A DNA stretch of 64,000 nt from Litomosoides sigmodontis (Eukaryota; Nematoda; Chromadorea; Rhabditida; Onchocercidae), in assembly GCA_963070105.1 (NCBI GenBank), contig OY718807.1:620001-684000 (forward strand), written 5' to 3'. The position numbers were made by a program, and so were the translations under genes. Of this stretch, positions 61,456-64,000 are shown in pieces; within the stretch, counting starts at the first letter, position 1; every line of letters starts with the position of its first letter. The notes beneath the pieces were generated by a model. That model was given only the letters and a program-made list of their open reading frames with translations, was not told the DNA's origin and did not search any database.

Positions 61456-64000
61456 TTAGGCGGAGAGCGCATTAAACTCCGAAAACTGCTGGTGATGACG
61501 TTCTTTCTTAAGCAACTTTAATGCCAAACCCCTTCCATCATTTCTACGTTCAATTTCACAGCCATAATCCATCTCGATATTTCCAGTATTTGTAAGCATT
61601 AATGATGCTAAGTAGTAACGGCTAATATCATGCTGCACACTTACATTTTCCATTAACTGAAATGCAATAAATGGAAAGACGGAGAACATTTTGAAATAAT
61701 TGATACTGAGCACTTAGGAAACTTCTACTTCATGAGGGAAAGAACACGCAATTAAGGATCAGTACAGCTCTTTTCCAATAAGAGATTTTTCTCCTCAAAT
61801 GACAGCCTTCATTTGGCTTTTTCGTATGGCTCTATTTATTAATATCTTGACACTAACATGATATCACTCGCTGTATCATTCTTATTAACAACGTCAAAAT
61901 TGCTTCATGTTTTAATAATAATAACAGGGACCTCATCAAAAGTTTTCGTCTGTCCGATGCCTTCATATTGTTCCAAAAGCTCGGTACCATACTGATGAAT
62001 ATTAAATTCCCGACGTGTTTCTTCTTCTTCCAATAATGGCTGAACTTTTTCCTCCCACTGTTGTACTCGCTTGCATAATTTCGATGTAGTTTCTTCCGCT
62101 GATGACCAATATCTATATTACGTTGCTTTAGACCAATTTCATTGAAAATGAAAATATAATCTACTATAAACCGTTTATATCTCCCAACATATGACGAGGA
62201 AATTTCCACTGATAAGTAAGAGAACAATTTCTAGTCCTTCATGCACAAGAAGCATCCGAAAATTGCAAATTTGTTATCAGAATTTTATTTATTGCAAAAA
62301 AAAGTATCCCTCACTTTTGCAAATGAACCTTTAGCAAGTCTTGGTATGTCATCTGTTCTGCAGGTTCCAAAAGAAGATCCGGATTGTCAAAATTCATATA
62401 CATTGAAGAAATTTGAACTCTATCTTCCAAATCATCGTTTGGCATGTTAGCGAAAGTTAGATTACCATCATCTAAATTAAAGAACTAAAGAAAATACAAA
62501 AAATTTGTTGCAGTAGTGTTTTATGAGAAAAATAAAAAGAGTATTTACCGACGGCGTTGACAGCATCTTCGATTTCGTCAGCAGAATAACCGTTGTTAGC
62601 ATCTTCGTATTCATCAACCTCTATTTCACTCTCATCTGACTGAACATTACCTACAAAATTCCAACAATGAACTTTCGTCACAGTTCTTGCGCAAAGGACA
62701 TATTAATAAGTTATATTAAGTAGCATAATAAATTAGCATATTAACACTAAGTAAATTAAGTTATATTTGCAAAAAAATATCAAGTAGCATAAGTAACCAT
62801 ATCCAACCCGATTGCTGACGTAATCCAACATGCTGTAAAACGCGCACTTTAATTGCATTCATCCTACGCCTTTCTAGATTTCGAATAAGCCTAAAAACAA
62901 AAGGAATTGGCTCAAGAACGTTATAGCTATTTTTAAATTTACGAGGAAAACTCACTTTCCGAAAATAATTGAGAAATCATCATCCAAAACGTGTACAGTC
63001 CCTTTTGGTAACGAATGATAAACATGCCGTTGAAGGAAATCGTTAAGAGTGGAAATTTTCACCCCCAACTTTCCGTTACTTTTTAATCGGCGTTTTTCAA
63101 TTTGTTCTGGTATGAAAAAAGGTTTGCAGGCCTGAAAAATAATTTCTATCATCACTCTATCATGAAAAAGAGAAAAACATTTACAAAGTATCGAAGAGCA
63201 TGAAATAATTTTTACGAAAAAACGCAATAAATATGTCCAATAACATGTAAACAACAATTAGTTGGATTTCTTAGGGCCGTAAAATTGCATTTCGCGCTAA
63301 CATTGACATCGTTTCCAGAAATTTTAAAGTTTTTTTCCTCGTGATAGTAAGAGCAGACAACATACTAAAATAGTGAGAAAACAGTTAGACGAATATACCC
63401 GATAAGGTGCATGCTTGCATTTCTGCAATCGAAACAAATCCATAACGGGTTCATCCTCATCTGCGTCATCGAATGCTTCTTCATCAGCCTGTACTTTGAA
63501 TCACATTTTGAACTTTTAAACATATCACAACTCAAAATTTAACCAGAGCCTTATACCCCTGATTTCTAAAAAGTTCTGAGAAGTGAAAAACGATCTCTGG
63601 TTTTCAATGGTCTTTTATTTTAATAAAAATTATTTTGCGAGGAAAGCTAACCGGATGATGGTCGCCATCCATGCTCTCCTCAACATCGTCAAATGCCGAC
63701 CTATCAAATGCAAAGTCCCCAGTTTCACCGTTTGCTTCCTGTACATACTTCTTGCTAACGCCGTCCTTCATCATGTCGATAGCAACGTCAGTATCACTAA
63801 CAAGCTCTACGTGACTTGTATCACGGCGTGTTACTGTATTGAGATTGGTAGCAGATGTTACGCGTCGGACTTTCTCCACTTCACCAGTCGAATTACGAAT
63901 ATGCTCATTGCCAGCTATATCTACAATCAATAATCAATGGCTATACAACTTCTACAACCATTCATTACCTACTTTCAGCAAAAGGAAATTTAAATTGCAC
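61456..64000 (-). CDS. kle-2: Condensin II subunit H2, NCAPH2/KLE-2 (partial, 5' cut by window end)
   Basis: Kleisin-type subunit of condensin II, which binds the SMC2/SMC4 heads during mitotic and meiotic chromosome condensation. Exons (5' to 3'): 63969-64000 (partial), 63652-63920, 63399-63488, 62956-63131, 62808-62890, 62549-62650, 62315-62471, 62189-62208, 61932-62098, 61456-61656. All join in phase. Landmarks: ESMDGDHHP and an acidic stretch, LNDFLQRHVYHS, a second acidic stretch ESEIEVDEYEDAN, MTYQDLLKVHLQ, then the C-terminal kleisin block KRVQQWEEKVQPLLEEEE followed by FNIHQYGTELLEQY, aligning with NCAPH2 IRDWEDTVQPLLQEQE...FDIHTYG. The protein ends with RYYLASLMLTNTGNIEM and a tail ending LSA. 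The N-terminal CNDH2 domain lies outside the window. KLE-2 is the nematode name; identity rests on the C-terminal half. Confidence 0.88.

Noticed and set aside
63583..63933. 116-residue plus-strand frame
   Set aside because: It is antisense to a well-supported NCAPH2 exon (63652-63920).

Overview
The window is a segment of a nematode nuclear chromosome. It is AT-rich and unselected for repeats: there are several (TA)n tracts and one (AAT)n array of about 1.6 kb. Genes are broken into 18-400 bp exons with GT..AG introns, mostly ending in TTTCAG or TTTTAG. Probable spliced-leader acceptors lie 7-20 nt upstream of three start codons. Protein matches recalled from the families, plus the intron style, suggest a clade III (spirurid or filarial-like) worm. 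I cannot name the species.

I could rebuild six genes exon by exon with consistent phases. They are: laf-1/DDX3, a DEAD-box RNA helicase (minus strand, 2982-9288, 13 exons, 738 aa); a TRIP12/Ufd4-type HECT ubiquitin ligase (plus, 15386-35735, 40 exons, about 2004 aa); a gene resembling Suppressor-APC-domain protein SAPCD2 (plus, secure exons 45814-48297, 5' end uncertain); letm-1, a mitochondrial inner-membrane protein (minus, 49571-54407, 14 exons, 742 aa); a RINT1/Tip20-type tethering factor (plus, 55526-60439, 14 exons, 738 aa); and the condensin II subunit NCAPH2/KLE-2 (minus, 61456-64000, cut off at its N-terminal side by the window end).

Layout: 1-2981 is gene-poor downstream sequence of laf-1. 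laf-1 and TRIP12 diverge from a 6 kb non-coding stretch (9.3-15.4 kb) that contains a GC/CpG-richer core near 10.5-11.3 kb. TRIP12 has a 5 kb intron at 18.6-23.6 kb. From 35.7 to 45.8 kb there is a repeat-rich stretch with the giant AAT array and weak candidate exons of the SAPCD-like gene. SAPCD-like and letm-1 converge; letm-1 and RINT1 diverge from a 1.1 kb interval that probably holds both promoters; RINT1 and NCAPH2 converge.

The genes serve unrelated housekeeping roles (RNA remodelling, ubiquitination, spindle or junction cell biology, mitochondrial ion handling, Golgi-ER tethering, chromosome condensation). I see no operon, transposase, reverse transcriptase, virus-like gene, CRISPR array or bacterial-type system. 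I did not find a convincing new biological system. The most interesting items are structural: two microexons, two exon fragments duplicated into neighbouring introns, several unusual AAG splice acceptors, the AAT array, and an EF-hand in letm-1 missing its twelfth-position acidic ligand.
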